DNA of 64,000 nucleotides from Paenibacillus montaniterrae (GTDB lineage Bacteria > Bacillota > Bacilli > Paenibacillales > Paenibacillaceae), in assembly GCF_018403185.1 (NCBI RefSeq), contig NZ_BOSE01000002.1, positions 62,001 through 126,000 of the forward strand. The letters run 5' to 3'. The notes below the pieces were generated by a model. It ran no database searches. It was not told the origin of the DNA and was given only the letters and a program-made list of their open reading frames with translations. How positions within the stretch are numbered: the stretch's first letter is position 1; each line of letters starts with the position of its first letter. Below, piece after piece: positions 63,819 to 64,000 of this stretch. The position numbers and the translations under genes were made by a program.

Positions 63819-64000
63819 ATGGTTAACAACATTTCACGGAAAACGTGGGTGACTACAAGTGTGCTGGCCATTGTTGCTGCGATCGTCTTTATTGTAATCC
63901 AGCTGATTTCAGGTCTGTCCTATGATACTGACACAACTCAGAGACCGATTAGCAAGGAAGCGGCGATTGAAAAGGCTACTCAATTTGTAATTGAGCAGAC
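63819..64000 (+). CDS. N-terminal part of a membrane-anchored protein, cut by window edge
   Basis: ATG preceded by AAAGAGGTG; 60 codons visible. A basic start (MVNNISRKTW) leads to one hydrophobic helix (SVLAIVAAIVFIVIQLIS) and then a polar region, PISKEAAIEKATQFVIEQ. That pattern resembles the N-terminal domain preceding some CPBP-type membrane proteases or PepSY-like modules, but the visible part is too short to decide. Confidence 0.6.
   Translation, partial: MVNNISRKTWVTTSVLAIVAAIVFIVIQLISGLSYDTDTTQRPISKEAAIEKATQFVIEQ

Overview
The window reads as chromosomal DNA from a low-to-medium G+C, spore-forming Firmicute, most likely Paenibacillus or a close relative. This is inferred from the gene families: LiaFSR, CssRS-HtrA, YtxC next to ThrS, AbrB-like regulators, LplABC-type sugar importers, a gamma-SASP-like protein, S-box and T-box leaders, and Shine-Dalgarno sequences close to GGAGG with frequent TTG and GTG starts. 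No rRNA, tRNA, CRISPR array, prophage or transposase gene was seen.

Layout. 1-6.6 kb: an edge-truncated gene, a small membrane ORF, two AbrB-type regulators with added Cys pairs, trmL, an orphan OmpR-type response regulator, serC, and an ECF sigma/anti-sigma pair. 6.6-12 kb: a beta-type glutamine synthetase and a heterodimeric ABC exporter. 12-17.3 kb: a tightly overlapping operon of two serine hydrolases and an ABC-2 exporter. 17.7-25.8 kb: aroF, ispH, an envelope-stress module (kinase, regulator, HtrA), DedA, and a PadR/membrane protein pair. 26-36.7 kb: a Crp-type regulator, a stand-alone class II aaRS-like protein with a GNAT remnant on its tail, then a carbohydrate locus (two permeases, a binding-protein gene with an in-frame TAG, AraC, a GH2 enzyme, and a membrane AraC with a frameshifted tail). 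36.8-43.3 kb: liaFSR, a soluble chemoreceptor, a frameshifted purine permease and a Gln-rich small protein. 44-50.6 kb: thrS with its T-box, ytxC, metI, and metA with its SAM riboswitch. 50.8-64 kb: corA, regulators, a PHP phosphatase, an EamA transporter, an SLC13 transporter, sdhCAB with a divergent LysR gene, and the start of an unknown membrane protein.

The most unusual content is two families of intergenic repeats with no coding potential of their own. Family A has about 15 units of roughly 170 bp (205 bp in a long form) in six clusters. Each unit has 19-bp terminal inverted repeats and an internal helix that occurs in two sequence versions whose two arms change together, which points to a selected RNA or cruciform structure. 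The right end of every cluster sits flush against a gene: exactly after a TAG stop codon four times, and just before a Shine-Dalgarno sequence or start twice. Family B has three copies of about 135 bp. Each is a long hairpin ending in a T-run, also with compensatory arm changes, and two copies are joined directly to family A units.

Three genes carry apparent inactivating lesions (binding protein, AraC tail, purine permease). These are either real decay or sequence errors; the sequence alone cannot decide.
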